Below, piece by piece: positions 44,089 through 54,303 of a stretch of DNA of 64,000 bases (position 1 is its first letter; every line of letters starts with the position of its first letter). The translations under genes and the position numbers were made by a program. The stretch comes from Burkholderiales bacterium 8X (GTDB taxonomy: Bacteria; Pseudomonadota; Gammaproteobacteria; Burkholderiales; Burkholderiaceae_C): positions 1,010,496-1,074,495 of the forward strand of contig LR732703.1 in NCBI GenBank assembly GCA_902506565.1. Direction: 5' to 3'. Below the pieces are notes generated by a model that saw only the letters and a list, made by a program, of their open reading frames with translations, did not search any database and was not told the origin of the DNA.

Positions 44089-46191
44089 ATGACCTTCTTA
44101 TTCGGCCGCAGCGCTGTCGGCGCTGCCGTGCTCTGCCTTATTGCTTCTTCCCTTCATGCCCAGATCGATCCGGCGACGACGCCGTCGCTGCAGGAGATCA
44201 CGGTGACCGGCAACCCGCTCGGCTCGGCCGATGCGATCGCACCGATCGACGTCCTGCAGAACGAGCCGTTGCTGCTGCGATCGCGCGCCACGCTCGGCGA
44301 AACCCTCAACAACCTGCCGGGCGTCGCCAGCAGCTACTTCGGCCCGAACGCCAGCCGACCGTCGATCCGCGGACAGGACGGCGACCGCATCCGCATCCTC
44401 CAGAACGGCGGCGCCGCGCCGGATGCCTCGGCGCTCAGCTTCGACCATGCGGTGCCGGTCGATGCGCTGGTCACCGAGCGCATCGAGGTGCTGCGCGGCC
44501 CCTCGGCGCTCCAGTACGGCGGCAGTGCGGTGGGCGGCGTGGTGAACCTCATCGACAACCGGGTACCGAGCGAGCCGCTGCAAGGCTTCGGCGGGCGGGC
44601 CGACCTCGGCTACGCGAGCGGCAGCCGCGAGAAGAGCGGCGGCGTGGTGCTCGAGGGCGGCAACGACCGCTATGCCTTGCATGTCGACGCCTTCAACCGC
44701 GATGCCTCCGATACCCGCGTGCCGATCGAACTCGCCTGCGAGAACCCGAAGCGTCCGGGGGTCGCACGCAGGATCTGCAATTCGGCCAACCAGGCCCAGG
44801 GCGGAGCGCTCGGCGGCTCGGTGTTCTTCGATCGCGGCTTTTTGGGCGCATCGGTCAGCAGCTACAGCAGCGACTACGGCACGGTGGCCGAACCGGACGT
44901 GAGCATCGGCATGCGGAGCGATCGCTATGTGCTCGAAGGCGAGTTTCGACCCGGAGGCTTTTTCTCCAGCATCCGGACCAAGCTGAGCCGCACCGACTAC
45001 CGCCATACCGAGTTCGAGGGCCAGCAAGCCGGCACGCGCTTTGCCAACAAGGCAAACGACTTCCGGCTGGAGGCGCGGCACGCGAAGCTCGGGCCACTTG
45101 AAGGCGTCGTCGGCTTCAGCAGCGAAAGCGGCAACTTCTCGGCGGATGGCGAGGAAGCTTTCGCGCCGCACAGCCGAACCCGCACGCGGGCCTTGTTCCT
45201 GCACGAGGAATGGGCGGCGCCGTGGGGGCGCCTCAGCTTCGGCGCCCGGACCGAACGCGTCTCGGTGAGGTCGCTCGGCTATCCGCTCGATCCGGAAGTG
45301 ACCCGATTCGCGATCGGCGAGCGACGCTTCGATCCGCACAGCGCCGCCTTCGGCGCGCTGGTCGACCTGGCGCCCGAATGGCAGCTGAGCGCCAACCTGG
45401 CGTACACCGAGCGCGCACCCAAGGACTACGAGCTTTTCGCGAACGGCCCGCACGTGGCGACCGCCGCCTGGGAGGTCGGCGACTTCGACCTGCAGAAGGA
45501 GAAGTCGATCGGGCTCGATGTGGGGCTGCAGTGGAAGTCGGGCAATCACCGGGCCAAGGTCAACGCGTATGCGACGCGCTTCAAGAACTACATCGGGCTG
45601 GCCGCCACCGGCAACTTGCGGGGGGAGGAGGGCGAGCTGAACCCGGGACCGGTCGAGAGCGACGACGGGCTCGTTTTCCCGGACGCGGTGGCCGAGTACG
45701 CGTACCGCGGCGTGCGCGCCCGCTTCACCGGCATCGAGGCGAGCGGCAACGTCCGCCTGGTCGGAAGCGACGGATGGTTGCGGCGAAGCGCGGACGCCGG
45801 CGCGCTCGACCTCGAATGGCGCGGCGACCTGGTGCGGGCGAAGAACACCGAGACCGGCGAGCCCTTGCCCCGCATCTCGCCGGCGCGGGCCGGCGCGACC
45901 CTGGCCTGGCGGAGCGGCCCGTGGTCGGCGCAGCTGGGCTTCGACCACTACGCCGCCCAGCGACGGGTGCCCACGACCGGTGCGCGCGAGACCGATGCAT
46001 TCACGCTCTGGAATGCGGCGCTGACCTATCGCATGAAGGTCGAGCGTGCGAGCCTCACCTGGTATGCGCGGCTCGACAACCTGGGCGACAAGCTGGCCTA
46101 CAGCGCCACCTCGATCCTGACCAGCACGGCCTATCCGAACGCGCCTCTGCCCGGGCGTTCGTTGAAGGTGGGGCTGCGCGCGAGCTTCTAG
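44089..46191 (+). CDS. TonB-dependent receptor, ZnuD-like
   Basis: A 700-residue outer-membrane receptor with signal peptide (to SLHAQ), a plug domain (TLGETLNNLPGVASSYFGPN, PSIRGQDGDRIRILQNGG, VEVLRGP-type box) and a 22-strand barrel ending in Phe (LKVGLRASF). Segments FDHAVPVDALVTERIEVLRG, KLSRTDYRH, ERAPKDYELFANGPHVATAA and KEKSIGLDVGL match Neisseria ZnuD as I remember it, so zinc or haem is the likely ligand. The His-rich external loops of meningococcal ZnuD are not evident. It is last in the msrA operon. Confidence 0.85.
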   Translation: MTFLFGRSAVGAAVLCLIASSLHAQIDPATTPSLQEITVTGNPLGSADAIAPIDVLQNEPLLLRSRATLGETLNNLPGVASSYFGPNASRPSIRGQDGDRIRILQNGGAAPDASALSFDHAVPVDALVTERIEVLRGPSALQYGGSAVGGVVNLIDNRVPSEPLQGFGGRADLGYASGSREKSGGVVLEGGNDRYALHVDAFNRDASDTRVPIELACENPKRPGVARRICNSANQAQGGALGGSVFFDRGFLGASVSSYSSDYGTVAEPDVSIGMRSDRYVLEGEFRPGGFFSSIRTKLSRTDYRHTEFEGQQAGTRFANKANDFRLEARHAKLGPLEGVVGFSSESGNFSADGEEAFAPHSRTRTRALFLHEEWAAPWGRLSFGARTERVSVRSLGYPLDPEVTRFAIGERRFDPHSAAFGALVDLAPEWQLSANLAYTERAPKDYELFANGPHVATAAWEVGDFDLQKEKSIGLDVGLQWKSGNHRAKVNAYATRFKNYIGLAATGNLRGEEGELNPGPVESDDGLVFPDAVAEYAYRGVRARFTGIEASGNVRLVGSDGWLRRSADAGALDLEWRGDLVRAKNTETGEPLPRISPARAGATLAWRSGPWSAQLGFDHYAAQRRVPTTGARETDAFTLWNAALTYRMKVERASLTWYARLDNLGDKLAYSATSILTSTAYPNAPLPGRSLKVGLRASF

Positions 46192-46219
46192 AACCCGCGA
46201 GAACGCGAGGACGACGCGG

Positions 46220-47230
46220 TCAGCGCGGCGAGTCGCCCTTGCGGTACTCGGCGGTCAGCTCGTCCATTCGCGCCTTGAGCGCGGGGTCGAGCTGGTAGTC
46301 GGCTGCCGCCAGGGTGGCGTCGAGCTGCTCGGGCTTGCTTGCACCCAGCAGCGGCGCGGTGACCTGCGGGTTCGCCATCACCCAGGCGACGGCCAGCGTG
46401 GCGAGCGGCAGGCCCGCCTCGCCGGCCAGCTTCTGCAACTCGGATACGGTCGCGAAAGCGCGTTCGTTCCAGTAGCGGGTCTGGTACATGCCGCCGGCGG
46501 TGCCGAGCGTGAACCTGGTGTTCTCCTGCGGCTTGGAGCCGCTTTCGTACTTGCCGGTGAGCAGGCCGCCCGCGAGCGGGTTGTAGGGGATCACGCCCAG
46601 TCCTTCCTCGTCGCACAAGGGCATCAGTTCGCGTTCGATCTCGCGAAACAGCAGGCTGTAGCGCGGCTGGACCGAGACGAAACGCGTGAGCCGCTGCAGA
46701 TCGGCCCGGCCGAGCGCCTTGGCCAGCCGATAGGCGAGGAAGTTCGACACGCCGACATAGCGGGCGCGGCCGGACTTCACGATGGTGTCGAGCGCCTCGA
46801 TGGTTTCGTCCAGCGGCGTGCTCCGGTCGTCGCTGTGCAATTGATAGAGGTCGACGTGGTCGGTCTGCAGCCTGGCGAGGCTCCGGTCGATGGCGTCCAG
46901 CAGATGCTTGCGCGAGGCGCCCTGGTTCCAGGCATGAGGTCCGGTCCGGCCGACCGCCTTGGTCGCGAGGATGTAGTCGCCTCGCGCGGACGCGCCCTTC
47001 GCCCGGAGCCATCGCCCGATGATCTCCTCGGTGCGGCCGATCGTGTCCAACGTGCCGCCGAGCGGGTAGATGTCGGCGATGTCGATGAAGTTGATGCCGG
47101 CGCCGGTGGCCTTGTCGAGGATCCGGTGCGAGGTGGCCTCGTCGGTCTGCAGGCCGAAGGTCATGGTGCCGAGGGCGAGGCGCGATACCTGGAGTCCGGT
47201 GCGGCCGAGGCGGGCGGTGGGGATGGTCAT
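46220..47230 (-). CDS. Aldo/keto reductase
   Basis: A 336-residue NADPH-dependent reductase with a TIM-barrel. Catalytic residues are visible in order: Asp/Tyr in FIDIADIYPLG, Lys in LATKAVG, His in YQLHSDD. The cofactor site is LLGASKPEQLDATL near residue 285. The pattern is that of the YajO/general aldo-keto reductase subfamily that acts on small aldehydes. The ATG at 47230 gives a start right before the first strand; the frame extends to 47326 without a better start. Divergent from the AEC carrier. Confidence 0.88.
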   Translation of the reverse strand: MTIPTARLGRTGLQVSRLALGTMTFGLQTDEATSHRILDKATGAGINFIDIADIYPLGGTLDTIGRTEEIIGRWLRAKGASARGDYILATKAVGRTGPHAWNQGASRKHLLDAIDRSLARLQTDHVDLYQLHSDDRSTPLDETIEALDTIVKSGRARYVGVSNFLAYRLAKALGRADLQRLTRFVSVQPRYSLLFREIERELMPLCDEEGLGVIPYNPLAGGLLTGKYESGSKPQENTRFTLGTAGGMYQTRYWNERAFATVSELQKLAGEAGLPLATLAVAWVMANPQVTAPLLGASKPEQLDATLAAADYQLDPALKARMDELTAEYRKGDSPR

Positions 47231-47309
47231 GCGAACGATGATAGTCAGCGGACGGGCAGCGCGCATTGGCGGCGGGCCGCAACACGGAGGCCACGGGTAT
47301 GCTCGCCGG

Positions 47310-48257
47310 GTGAGTTCGCTGGTCATTTCCTCTTTGCTCCCGGTCGTGCTCCTGATCGCGGCCGGCTATCTCGCCGGCCGGCGCCGCTGGGTCGGCCCGG
47401 GTTCCATCAAGGACCTGTCCAATCTCATCTTCCTGCTGCTCGCGCCGGCTCTTCTTTTCCGCTCGATGAGCGTGGTGCATGTCGAGCAGTTGAGCCTTCG
47501 GCCGGTGGCGGCCTACTTCCTCGCGGCAGGGCTCATCTTCGCCGCGACCCTGGGCTGGCGCGGCTTCAATCGCCATGGCGCGGTCATCGCGCTGGCCAAT
47601 ACCTTCAGCAACACCGTGATGATCGGCATCGGCCTGGTCGGGCTCGCCTTCGGACCTTCGGGCATGGTGATTCTGCTGACCCTGATCTCGCTGCACGCGC
47701 TGGTTCTGCTCACACTGGCGACCCTGGTGCTGGAGATTGCCGTTGCGCGCGAACACGCGCATGCGAGCGGGGCCGAGCCGCCGCACATCCTCCGCACCGT
47801 CTGGCGGGCGCTGGTCGGCTCGGTGATCCATCCCGTGCCGCTGCCCATCCTCTGCGGACTGTTGTTCGCGCAGACCGGGTGGGTGCTGCCGGAGCCGATC
47901 GACAAGCCCCTCGCCCTGCTCGGCCAGGCCTTCACGCCGGTGGCGCTGGTCATGGTGGGCATCACGCTCGCGTTCAATCCGATCGGCATGCATTGGCGCG
48001 GCGCCCTGTCCCAGGCCGTCATCAAGAACCTGGTACACCCGGCCCTGACCGCGGCGCTCGGCCTCGCGTTCGGCCTTCGCGGCTTGCCGCTGCAAGTGAT
48101 GGTGGTGGCCGCGGCGCTGCCGATCGGCGCGAACGTGTTCCTGTTCTCGCAGCGCTACAAGGTGGCGGAGGAGCTGGTGACGGCGAGCGTCGCGGTATCG
48201 ACCGCGTTGGCGCTGGTGACGCTCTCGCTGGTGATGGTGCTGGTGGGCTGGCTCTAG
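47310..48257 (+). CDS. AEC-family (auxin efflux carrier) transporter
   Basis: A 315-residue membrane protein with about ten helices. It starts with SSLVISSLLPVVLLIAAGYL and has the family segments RRRWVGPGSIKDLSNLIFLL, ALANTFSNTVMIGIGLVGLAFG and AALPIGANVFLFSQRY, the last being the conserved crossover helix. Family members move malonate, malate or other organic acids. The start is a GTG at 47310; a TATGCT box ends seven bases earlier, so a leaderless transcript is possible. Substrate not predictable. Confidence 0.85.
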   Translation: MSSLVISSLLPVVLLIAAGYLAGRRRWVGPGSIKDLSNLIFLLLAPALLFRSMSVVHVEQLSLRPVAAYFLAAGLIFAATLGWRGFNRHGAVIALANTFSNTVMIGIGLVGLAFGPSGMVILLTLISLHALVLLTLATLVLEIAVAREHAHASGAEPPHILRTVWRALVGSVIHPVPLPILCGLLFAQTGWVLPEPIDKPLALLGQAFTPVALVMVGITLAFNPIGMHWRGALSQAVIKNLVHPALTAALGLAFGLRGLPLQVMVVAAALPIGANVFLFSQRYKVAEELVTASVAVSTALALVTLSLVMVLVGWL

Positions 48258-48302
48258 CGCGCCGTTCGACGCGCGAACTCAGGGACGAATCGGCTCACGG
48301 GC

Positions 48303-48950
48303 TCAGGGCGCGAGGCGTTCGCGCAGCCAGCCGCCTTCGTCCGTGCGATAGCGCAGCCGATCGTGCAGACGGCTCTTGCGCCCTTGCCAGAACTCCCACC
48401 GATCGGGGACCAGCCGATAGCCGCCCCAATGCGGCGGGCGCGGCGGCGAGAGCAGGTGGCGGGCGGCTTCGACGGCCGCGTTCTTGACCAGCACGTCGCG
48501 ACCGCCGATGACCTCGCTTTGCGGGCTGGCCCAGGCACCGATGCGTGAATCGAGCGGCCGGCTGGCGAAGTAGGCATCGCTTTCGTCGGCGCCGGCCTGT
48601 TCGACCCGTCCCTCGATCCGGACGACGCGTTCCAGTTCGACCCAGTGGAATTGCAGCGCGGCCCACGGATTGCCCGCGAGCTCGCGGCCCTTGCGACTGT
48701 GATAGTTGGTGTACCAGACGATGCCCCGTGCGTCGAAGCCCTTGATCAGCACGATGCGCGTGGAGGGCCGCAGGTCGCTGCCGACGGTGGCGAGCGTCAT
48801 GGCATTCGGCTCGGGCAGCCGGGCGTCGATCGCCTCGGCCAGCCAGCGCTCGAACTGGAGAAGCGGGTCGGCGGCACTCTTCTTTTCGTCGAGTTCGGCT
48901 CGCTCGTAGCTTTTGCGCAAGGCGGCCAGGTGGTCGTTCGGAGAGCTCAT
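48303..48950 (-). CDS. pdxH: Pyridoxamine 5'-phosphate oxidase
   Basis: A 215-residue FMN enzyme that makes pyridoxal 5'-phosphate. Family segments are in order: [62 protein letters not shown] with FMN contacts, [31 protein letters not shown] and the terminal [18 protein letters not shown]. Length is standard. The start ATG at 48950 matches the family; a longer frame to 49010 crosses the start of the divergent transferase gene. Confidence 0.95.
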   Translation of the reverse strand: MSSPNDHLAALRKSYERAELDEKKSAADPLLQFERWLAEAIDARLPEPNAMTLATVGSDLRPSTRIVLIKGFDARGIVWYTNYHSRKGRELAGNPWAALQFHWVELERVVRIEGRVEQAGADESDAYFASRPLDSRIGAWASPQSEVIGGRDVLVKNAAVEAARHLLSPPRPPHWGGYRLVPDRWEFWQGRKSRLHDRLRYRTDEGGWLRERLAP

Positions 48951-48991
48951 GGCGCGATTGTTGCGCAAGGCCAGCGCGGATACTCGGGCGC

Positions 48992-49576
48992 ATGAAGAAA
49001 GCCGACGCAACCGTCATCGTGCTGGCCTCCGGACGCGGCGAGCGCTTCATTGCCGCCGGCGGCATCGGCTCCAAGCTGCAGGCCCGGCTGGGCGAAGGCA
49101 CGGTGCTCGGGCACACCCTGGCTGCGGTTCGTGCGAGCGGCCTGCCCTGGCACCTTGAAGACGCGGGTCATCCCGGGATGGGCGACTCGATCGCCGCGGG
49201 CGTGCGCGCGACCCCTGAAGCGAATGGATGGCTGATCTTGCCGGGCGACCTGCCGTTGATCCGGCCGGCCACGCTTCGAGCGGTTGCCGAGGCGCTCGCC
49301 AAAGGCGCCGCGGCCGTCCATCCGAGCCATGCGGGCGAGCGCGGGCACCCGGTCGGCTTCTCGGCAAGGAGCGGTCCGGCGCTTTCGAGGCTTCAAGGCG
49401 CGCAAGGCGCAGCCGAGGTGCTGCGCGGACTGCGCTCGCAGGGTGGGGTACTCGAACTGGCGTTGGACGATCCGGGCATCGTCACCGACATCGATACGCC
49501 GGATGCCTTGAAGCAGGCCGAGGCGATGCTGTCCGCCAGCACTATCGCAGACGAAAGGCCGCGCGAAGAACCCTAG
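48992..49576 (+). CDS. MobA/MocA-like nucleotidyltransferase
   Basis: A 194-residue NTP-transferase fold protein. It has a nucleotide loop LASGRGERF near the N-terminus (usual LAAGxGxRF), a [10 protein letters not shown] segment, the metal-binding [12 protein letters not shown] and a terminal [10 protein letters not shown], all typical of CTP:molybdopterin cytidylyltransferase (MocA)-type enzymes. It may mature a molybdenum cofactor of the xanthine oxidase kind; no such enzyme is in this window (SoeA uses the bis-MGD form). Convergent with sodC across a heptamer repeat. Confidence 0.82.
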   Translation: MKKADATVIVLASGRGERFIAAGGIGSKLQARLGEGTVLGHTLAAVRASGLPWHLEDAGHPGMGDSIAAGVRATPEANGWLILPGDLPLIRPATLRAVAEALAKGAAAVHPSHAGERGHPVGFSARSGPALSRLQGAQGAAEVLRGLRSQGGVLELALDDPGIVTDIDTPDALKQAEAMLSASTIADERPREEP

Positions 49577-49583
49577 CGCTAGT

Positions 49584-49655
<72 letters not shown>

Positions 49656-49660
<5 letters not shown>

Positions 49661-50192
49661 GCTTGGCGATCAGGGCGCAGGCGATCCGTGGCCCGGAATT
49701 GCCGGCCGGCTGCGAGCTGAAGTCGTCGCGGTCGCGGTGCACCACCAGCGCGCGACCGACCACGTTGTTGGCGGCGCCTTCGGTCAACGAGATCGAATGC
49801 ACTTCGACGCTGAAGCGTGCCGCCCCGGTCGCATCGGCCACCAGGCTCGGCAGCTCGCCGGCATGGCTGCCGGGCGCAGCGAACTTTCCGTGCGTGCCGC
49901 CGGCCGGATTGAAGTGGCCACCCGAGGCGTTGCCGTTGTCGCCGCAGTCGCCCTTCTCGTGGATGTGGAAGCCATGCTCGGTGCCGGGCGGCAGCCCGCG
50001 CACTTCGCCGGCCACCCGCACGCCGTGGTCCATGGCGGTGAAGGTTACGTCGCCCATGGTCCGGTTCGGCGTGATCGCGGCGGTGGGCACGAGGCTCGCG
50101 ACCGCTCCTGTCTTCGAGCCCATGGTGCCGCAGGCGGCCAGCAGGCAGGCCGCGGTGAGGGCGAGGAGGGGGGCGGCGAATCGACGTGGCAT
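49656..50192 (-). CDS. sodC: Cu/Zn superoxide dismutase (lipoprotein)
   Basis: A 178-residue periplasmic enzyme with a lipobox LLAACGT (Cys21). Copper ligands HGFHIH (His76, His78) and His93, zinc ligands His101 and His110, and the disulfide cysteines CGDN (Cys83) and IACALI are in place, as is the active-site Arg of the final segment. The usual zinc-ligand Asp of the GDLP box appears as Glu113 (HAGELP). It removes superoxide at the envelope. Start ATG at 50192 fits the signal; the frame extends further upstream. The stop codon lies in the heptamer array. Confidence 0.92.
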
Positions 50193-50238
50193 GAAGGCTC
50201 CTTGGTTGACGACGGAATTTCTGGGTGTCCGGCTCGAC

Positions 50239-51039
50239 CTAGCCGGAGGCATCGGGACGACCGGCAAGACCGGCGAGGCCGCGCGGCGTTGCTGCCTCGT
50301 CGTCCTCGTTGCTCACCGCCCGGTATAGCGGAGCAGGCGCCGCGCCGCAAGCGGGCTCGGCCGCCAGCTTGGCCTCCGCCAGTCTGACCAGGCGGGCCAG
50401 CGCCGCATCGTGGATGCCGTGGCGGCGCAGTTCGATCAAGGTCTGCTGCGCATAGTCGAGCGAGGTGCCATAGAGGCCGACGGCATTCGCGAAGATGTGG
50501 CAATAGCGCTCGTCGTCGAGCACGCCGGTGAAGTTGGGGCTTTGGCGAGACAGCGTGAAGGCCAGCGCCCGCACGGGGCCGGAAGGCGTTCCGCATTCGA
50601 GCCAGCGCGGGTCGTAGACGCCGGTCGGCATCTCGCGCAGCCAGAGCCGGCCGAGCGTCTCCAGCGCTTCGGCTGCCGGTACCCGGAACACCATGCCGCG
50701 GCAGCTGCCGCCCGACAGTAGGCCGAACACCAGGCCCGGGTTGTCGATGGTGCCGCGGTTGACGCGGCTCCACATCTTGAGCGCGCGATGCCAGCCATGG
50801 ACCCGCGCCGGCCTGCGCTCGACGAAGGCGAACTCGGGCCGCCAGATCAGCGAGCCGTAGCCGAACACCCAGAGATCCGCGTGGCCGCCCCATTCGTGGA
50901 TGGTGCGGTCGAGCAGCGGCTTGGGATCGCGGACCGGCTTGTGGCGGGGGTCGAGCGCGGTTGGGGCGCTGTCGGAAGCCGCGCCGGGGGACGTCTCGTT
51001 CGTGGGGGGCACGCCTACAATTTCGCGGTCATGGTTCAC
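50239..51039 (-). CDS. ChaC-like gamma-glutamylcyclotransferase
   Basis: A 266-residue protein of the ChaC family, which cleaves glutathione to 5-oxoproline and Cys-Gly. The substrate loop WVFGYGSLIWRPEF (about residues 57-70), GWHRALKMWS, the GLLSGGSCRGMVFRVP strand and a YCHIFANAVGLYGTSLDYAQ helix match the family. The N-terminal 45 and C-terminal 40 residues look disordered. The start is read as a GTG at 51039; other in-frame GTG codons shortly downstream are possible. It is divergent from the OmpA-domain gene with a shared, very short control region. Confidence 0.85.
   Translation of the reverse strand: MNHDREIVGVPPTNETSPGAASDSAPTALDPRHKPVRDPKPLLDRTIHEWGGHADLWVFGYGSLIWRPEFAFVERRPARVHGWHRALKMWSRVNRGTIDNPGLVFGLLSGGSCRGMVFRVPAAEALETLGRLWLREMPTGVYDPRWLECGTPSGPVRALAFTLSRQSPNFTGVLDDERYCHIFANAVGLYGTSLDYAQQTLIELRRHGIHDAALARLVRLAEAKLAAEPACGAAPAPLYRAVSNEDDEAATPRGLAGLAGRPDASG
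51016..51021 (+). promoter_or_regulatory. Probable -10 element for the OmpA-domain gene
   Basis: TACAAT in GCCTACAAT, the same wording as before the phosphomannomutase gene. Initiation near 51028 would favour the GTG start at 51082 over the ATG at 51031. It lies within the first codons of the divergent ChaC gene if that gene starts at 51039. Confidence 0.4.
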
Positions 51040-51081
51040 CGCACCATTATTTACCGCCCCTTGTCCACCGGAGAACGAACC

Positions 51082-51690
51082 GTGTCACTTGCCAGCGACG
51101 ACGACAGCCAGCAGAACTTCATCCTGGCATTCGTGCTGGGGCTGATCGCCTTCATCCTCGCGCTGGTGATCGGGCTGGTGCTCTACATGCAGGGGCCACG
51201 GCCAGGCGTGGCCACCGCGACCGTCACGGTGGCGCCGCTCGCACCCACCGGGCCGCTCGCGATCGCCGCCGGTGCCGCAGGCGCAGCGGTGACGAAAGCG
51301 CCTGACCAGCCGGTCGCCGTCGCCGAAGTCACCGAGACCGTGACCGCGGTGGTGCCCCAGGGCGCCGGCATCCGGGTGCGCAACGGCGTCGTCAACTTCT
51401 ATTTCGAGTCGGGCAGCGCCGACATCGCACCGGGCGCCGCCGAGGCGCTGGCCACCGTCATCAAGGGCGTGCAGAGCGGCCGGCGCGCGGTGGTCTCCGG
51501 CTATCACGACACCACCGGCGACCCGGCGCAGAACGACCGGCTGGCCAAGGAGCGGGCCCAGACCGTGCAAGAGGTGCTGGTCGGCCTGGGCGTGCCGGCA
51601 GCCAAGGTGCGGCTGGAGCAGCCGGCCGTGGCTGCAGGGACCGGCAACGATGCCGAGGCCCGGCGGGTCGAGGTGAAGCTGGTCGACTGA
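51082..51690 (+). CDS. OmpA-domain membrane-anchored protein
   Basis: A 202-residue protein with one membrane helix (FILAFVLGLIAFILALVIGLVLYM, about residues 11-34) and a periplasmic OmpA-like peptidoglycan-binding domain (about 95-202): VNFYFESGSADIAPGAAEAL, then GYHDTTGDPAQNDRLAKERAQTVQEVL and VEVKL at the end. An Ala/Val/Thr-rich linker joins them. It may tie the inner membrane to the wall. The GTG at 51082 has a GGAGAA site; an ATG at 51031 would add 17 residues. Confidence 0.78.
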   Translation: MSLASDDDSQQNFILAFVLGLIAFILALVIGLVLYMQGPRPGVATATVTVAPLAPTGPLAIAAGAAGAAVTKAPDQPVAVAEVTETVTAVVPQGAGIRVRNGVVNFYFESGSADIAPGAAEALATVIKGVQSGRRAVVSGYHDTTGDPAQNDRLAKERAQTVQEVLVGLGVPAAKVRLEQPAVAAGTGNDAEARRVEVKLVD

Positions 51691-51722
51691 TTCGCGCGCC
51701 CGCATTCGTGCCCCGAAACCGT

Positions 51723-51749
51723 AGCCGACCATTCGCCGGCTTTCCTTTC
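51723..51749 (+). terminator. Possible terminator after the OmpA-domain gene
   Basis: AGCCG at 51723-51727 pairs with CGGCT at 51737-51741 around a nine-base loop and is followed by the T-rich TTCCTTTCC. It lies 33 bp past the stop and 30 bp before edd. The stem is short, so confidence is low. Confidence 0.35.
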
Positions 51750-51772
51750 CTGATTCGCACCGTGGAGTTTTC

Positions 51773-53611
51773 ATGACCCTCAACCACACCGTGCACCAGG
51801 TGACCGAGCGGATTCGCGAACGCAGTCGCGACCTGCGAGGCGCCTACCTGCACCGGCTGCACGCCACCCGCAACCGCCAGCGCGGCTCCGATCGCATGGG
51901 CTGCGCCAACGTGGCGCACGCCGTCGCCGGCATCCCGGCCAACGACAAGTTCCGGGTGGTGACCGAACGGGCGCCGAACATCGGGGTCGTCACGGCCTAC
52001 AACGACATGCTGTCGGCGCATGCGCCGTTCCAGTCCTATCCCGACCTCATCAAGCACGAGGCTCGCCGGCTCGGCGCCACGGCCCAGGTCGCGGGCGGCG
52101 TACCGGCGATGTGCGACGGCGTGACGCAGGGCACGCCGGGCATGGAGCTGAGCCTCTTCAGCCGCGACGTGATCGCGATGGGCACCGCGATCGCGCTCAC
52201 GCACGACATGTTCGATGCCGCGCTGCTGCTCGGCATCTGCGACAAGATCGTGCCGGGCCTCCTCATCGGCGCGCTGCATTTCGGCCATTTGCCGACCGTG
52301 TTCGTGCCGGCGGGGCCGATGCCCTCGGGCCTGTCGAACACCGCCAAGTCGAAGGTGCGCGAACAGGCGGCGCAGGGCCTGGTCGGCCGCGAAGGGCTGC
52401 TCGAGGCCGAGATGAAGGCCTATCACGCTCAAGGCACCTGCACCTTCTACGGCACCGCCAACAGCAACCAGATGCTGATGGAGGCGATGGGCCTGCACGT
52501 GCCCGGCACCGCCTTCATCCAGCCGGGCGACGCGACCCGCGAGGCGCTGACCCGCGAAGCCGTTCGCACGGTGCTCGGCAAGGCTTCCGATGCGCCGTTC
52601 GAGGTGCCGCCGATCGGCCTCATGGTCGACGAGCGGGTCATCGTCAATGCCATGGTCGCGTTGTTGGCCACGGGCGGCTCGACCAATCACCTGATCCATT
52701 GGGTGGCAGTGGCGCGGGCCGCCGGCATCCTGATCGACTGGAACGATTTCGCCGAGCTGTCCGAGGTGGTGCCGCTGCTGTCGCGCGTGTATCCCAACGG
52801 CAGCGCCGACGTCAACGAGTTCCAGGCCGCGGGCGGCCCCGGCTTCGTGATCGGCGAACTGCTCGGCGCCGGCCTGATGCATGACGATGTGCTGTGCGTG
52901 CGGCCGGGCGGCATCGCCGAATACGCCAACGTCCCGGTGCTCGGCGGCGACCCTTCGGCCGAGCACGTGCTGCGCTGGGAGCCTGCTGCGCCGTCGAAGA
53001 ACGAGGCGGTCGTGCGGCCGGCGTCGGCGCCCTTCAGCGCCACCGGCGGGCTGAAGCTGCTCGAGGGCAACCTGGGGCGCAGCGTGATCAAGGTCTCGTC
53101 GGTGCCGGACGATCGGCACGTGGTCGAGGCGCCGGCCCGGGTCTTCGATTCGCAGGCCGCGCTGCAAAAGGCCTTTTCGGATGGCGAGCTCGAGCGGGAC
53201 GTGGTCTGCGTGGTGCGCTGGCAAGGTCCGCAGGCCAATGGCATGCCCGAACTGCACAAGCTCACGCCGCCGCTTTCGGTGCTGCAGGGCAAGGGCTTCC
53301 GGGTCGCGCTGGTCACCGACGGGCGGATGAGCGGCGCCTCCGGCAAGGTGCCGGCCGCGATCCATGTCTCGCCCGAAGCCGCTGCCGGCGGGCCGCTCGC
53401 CAAGGTTCGCGACGGCGACCTGGTGCGGCTCGACTCGATCGCCGGCACGCTGGCCGTGCTGGTACCCGACGACGAATGGGCGGCGCGCGAACTCGCGACC
53501 ATGCCCGATGAACTGCGCACCGACAACGGCTTCGGCCTCGGGCGCGACCTGTTTGCTGGCATGCGCCGGAACGCGCTGGCTGCCGAAGAAGGAGCCTGCA
53601 CATGGCTATGA
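51773..53611 (+). CDS. edd: 6-phosphogluconate dehydratase
   Basis: A 612-residue Fe-S dehydratase of the IlvD/Edd family that turns 6-phosphogluconate into KDPG, the first step of the Entner-Doudoroff route. Segments [37 protein letters not shown] (cluster Cys), [16 protein letters not shown] (second Cys), [20 protein letters not shown] and [23 protein letters not shown] are diagnostic; length is standard. A GGAG site precedes the ATG. Its end overlaps eda by ten bases. Neither zwf nor pgl is nearby. Confidence 0.96.
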   Translation: MTLNHTVHQVTERIRERSRDLRGAYLHRLHATRNRQRGSDRMGCANVAHAVAGIPANDKFRVVTERAPNIGVVTAYNDMLSAHAPFQSYPDLIKHEARRLGATAQVAGGVPAMCDGVTQGTPGMELSLFSRDVIAMGTAIALTHDMFDAALLLGICDKIVPGLLIGALHFGHLPTVFVPAGPMPSGLSNTAKSKVREQAAQGLVGREGLLEAEMKAYHAQGTCTFYGTANSNQMLMEAMGLHVPGTAFIQPGDATREALTREAVRTVLGKASDAPFEVPPIGLMVDERVIVNAMVALLATGGSTNHLIHWVAVARAAGILIDWNDFAELSEVVPLLSRVYPNGSADVNEFQAAGGPGFVIGELLGAGLMHDDVLCVRPGGIAEYANVPVLGGDPSAEHVLRWEPAAPSKNEAVVRPASAPFSATGGLKLLEGNLGRSVIKVSSVPDDRHVVEAPARVFDSQAALQKAFSDGELERDVVCVVRWQGPQANGMPELHKLTPPLSVLQGKGFRVALVTDGRMSGASGKVPAAIHVSPEAAAGGPLAKVRDGDLVRLDSIAGTLAVLVPDDEWAARELATMPDELRTDNGFGLGRDLFAGMRRNALAAEEGACTWL

Positions 53612-54252
53612 ACGAACTGCCCACCCAATTGACTTCCGTCGACGTGATGCGCGACGCGCCGGTCATCCCGGTCATCGTGCTGCACGACGTGAAGGACGCA
53701 GTGCCGCTGGCCCGCGCCCTGGTGGCGGGCGGCATTCGCATGCTCGAGGTCACGCTGCGCACGCGCGAGGCGCTCGAATGCATCGAGGTCATCTCGAAGG
53801 AGGTGCCCGAGGCCGTTGCCGGCGCCGGCACCATCCGAAGCGCCGCCGATGCCCAGGCCTCGGCGCTCGCGGGTGCGCGATTCGGCGTCAGCCCCGGCTA
53901 CACCCGCTCGGTCGGCAAGGCCTGCCACGACCTGGGCCTGCCGCTCTTGCCCGGCGTCGCCACCGGCAGCGAGATCATGCAGGCGCAGGAGGACGGCTTT
54001 ACCGAGCTCAAGTTCTTCCCGGCCGTGCAGGCCGGCGGCCTCGCGATGTTGAAGGCCTGGCAAGGACCGTTCGGCGAGGTGAAGTTCTGCCCCACCGGCG
54101 GCGTGCATGGCGGCAATGCGCACGAGTTCCTCGCGCTTTCGAACGTGGCCTGCGTCGGCGGATCGTGGATCGTGCCGGTCGACGCGATCGCCGCCGGCGA
54201 CTGGCCGCGCATCGAGGCGCTGGCGCGCGAGGCCTGCCAGCTCAAGCGCTGA
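53602..54252 (+). CDS. eda: KDPG/KHG aldolase
   Basis: A 216-residue class I aldolase that splits 2-keto-3-deoxy-6-phosphogluconate into pyruvate and glyceraldehyde 3-phosphate. Family segments: [34 protein letters not shown] with the catalytic Glu, [35 protein letters not shown] and the Schiff-base lysine in [19 protein letters not shown] forms the phosphate site. It overlaps edd by ten bases, so the two enzymes are made together. Confidence 0.96.
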   Translation: MAMNELPTQLTSVDVMRDAPVIPVIVLHDVKDAVPLARALVAGGIRMLEVTLRTREALECIEVISKEVPEAVAGAGTIRSAADAQASALAGARFGVSPGYTRSVGKACHDLGLPLLPGVATGSEIMQAQEDGFTELKFFPAVQAGGLAMLKAWQGPFGEVKFCPTGGVHGGNAHEFLALSNVACVGGSWIVPVDAIAAGDWPRIEALAREACQLKR

Positions 54253-54303
54253 CCGGCGGCGCGCATTCGCGGGCTTGATTCATCGACCGATGGGAGCAGG
54301 AAC

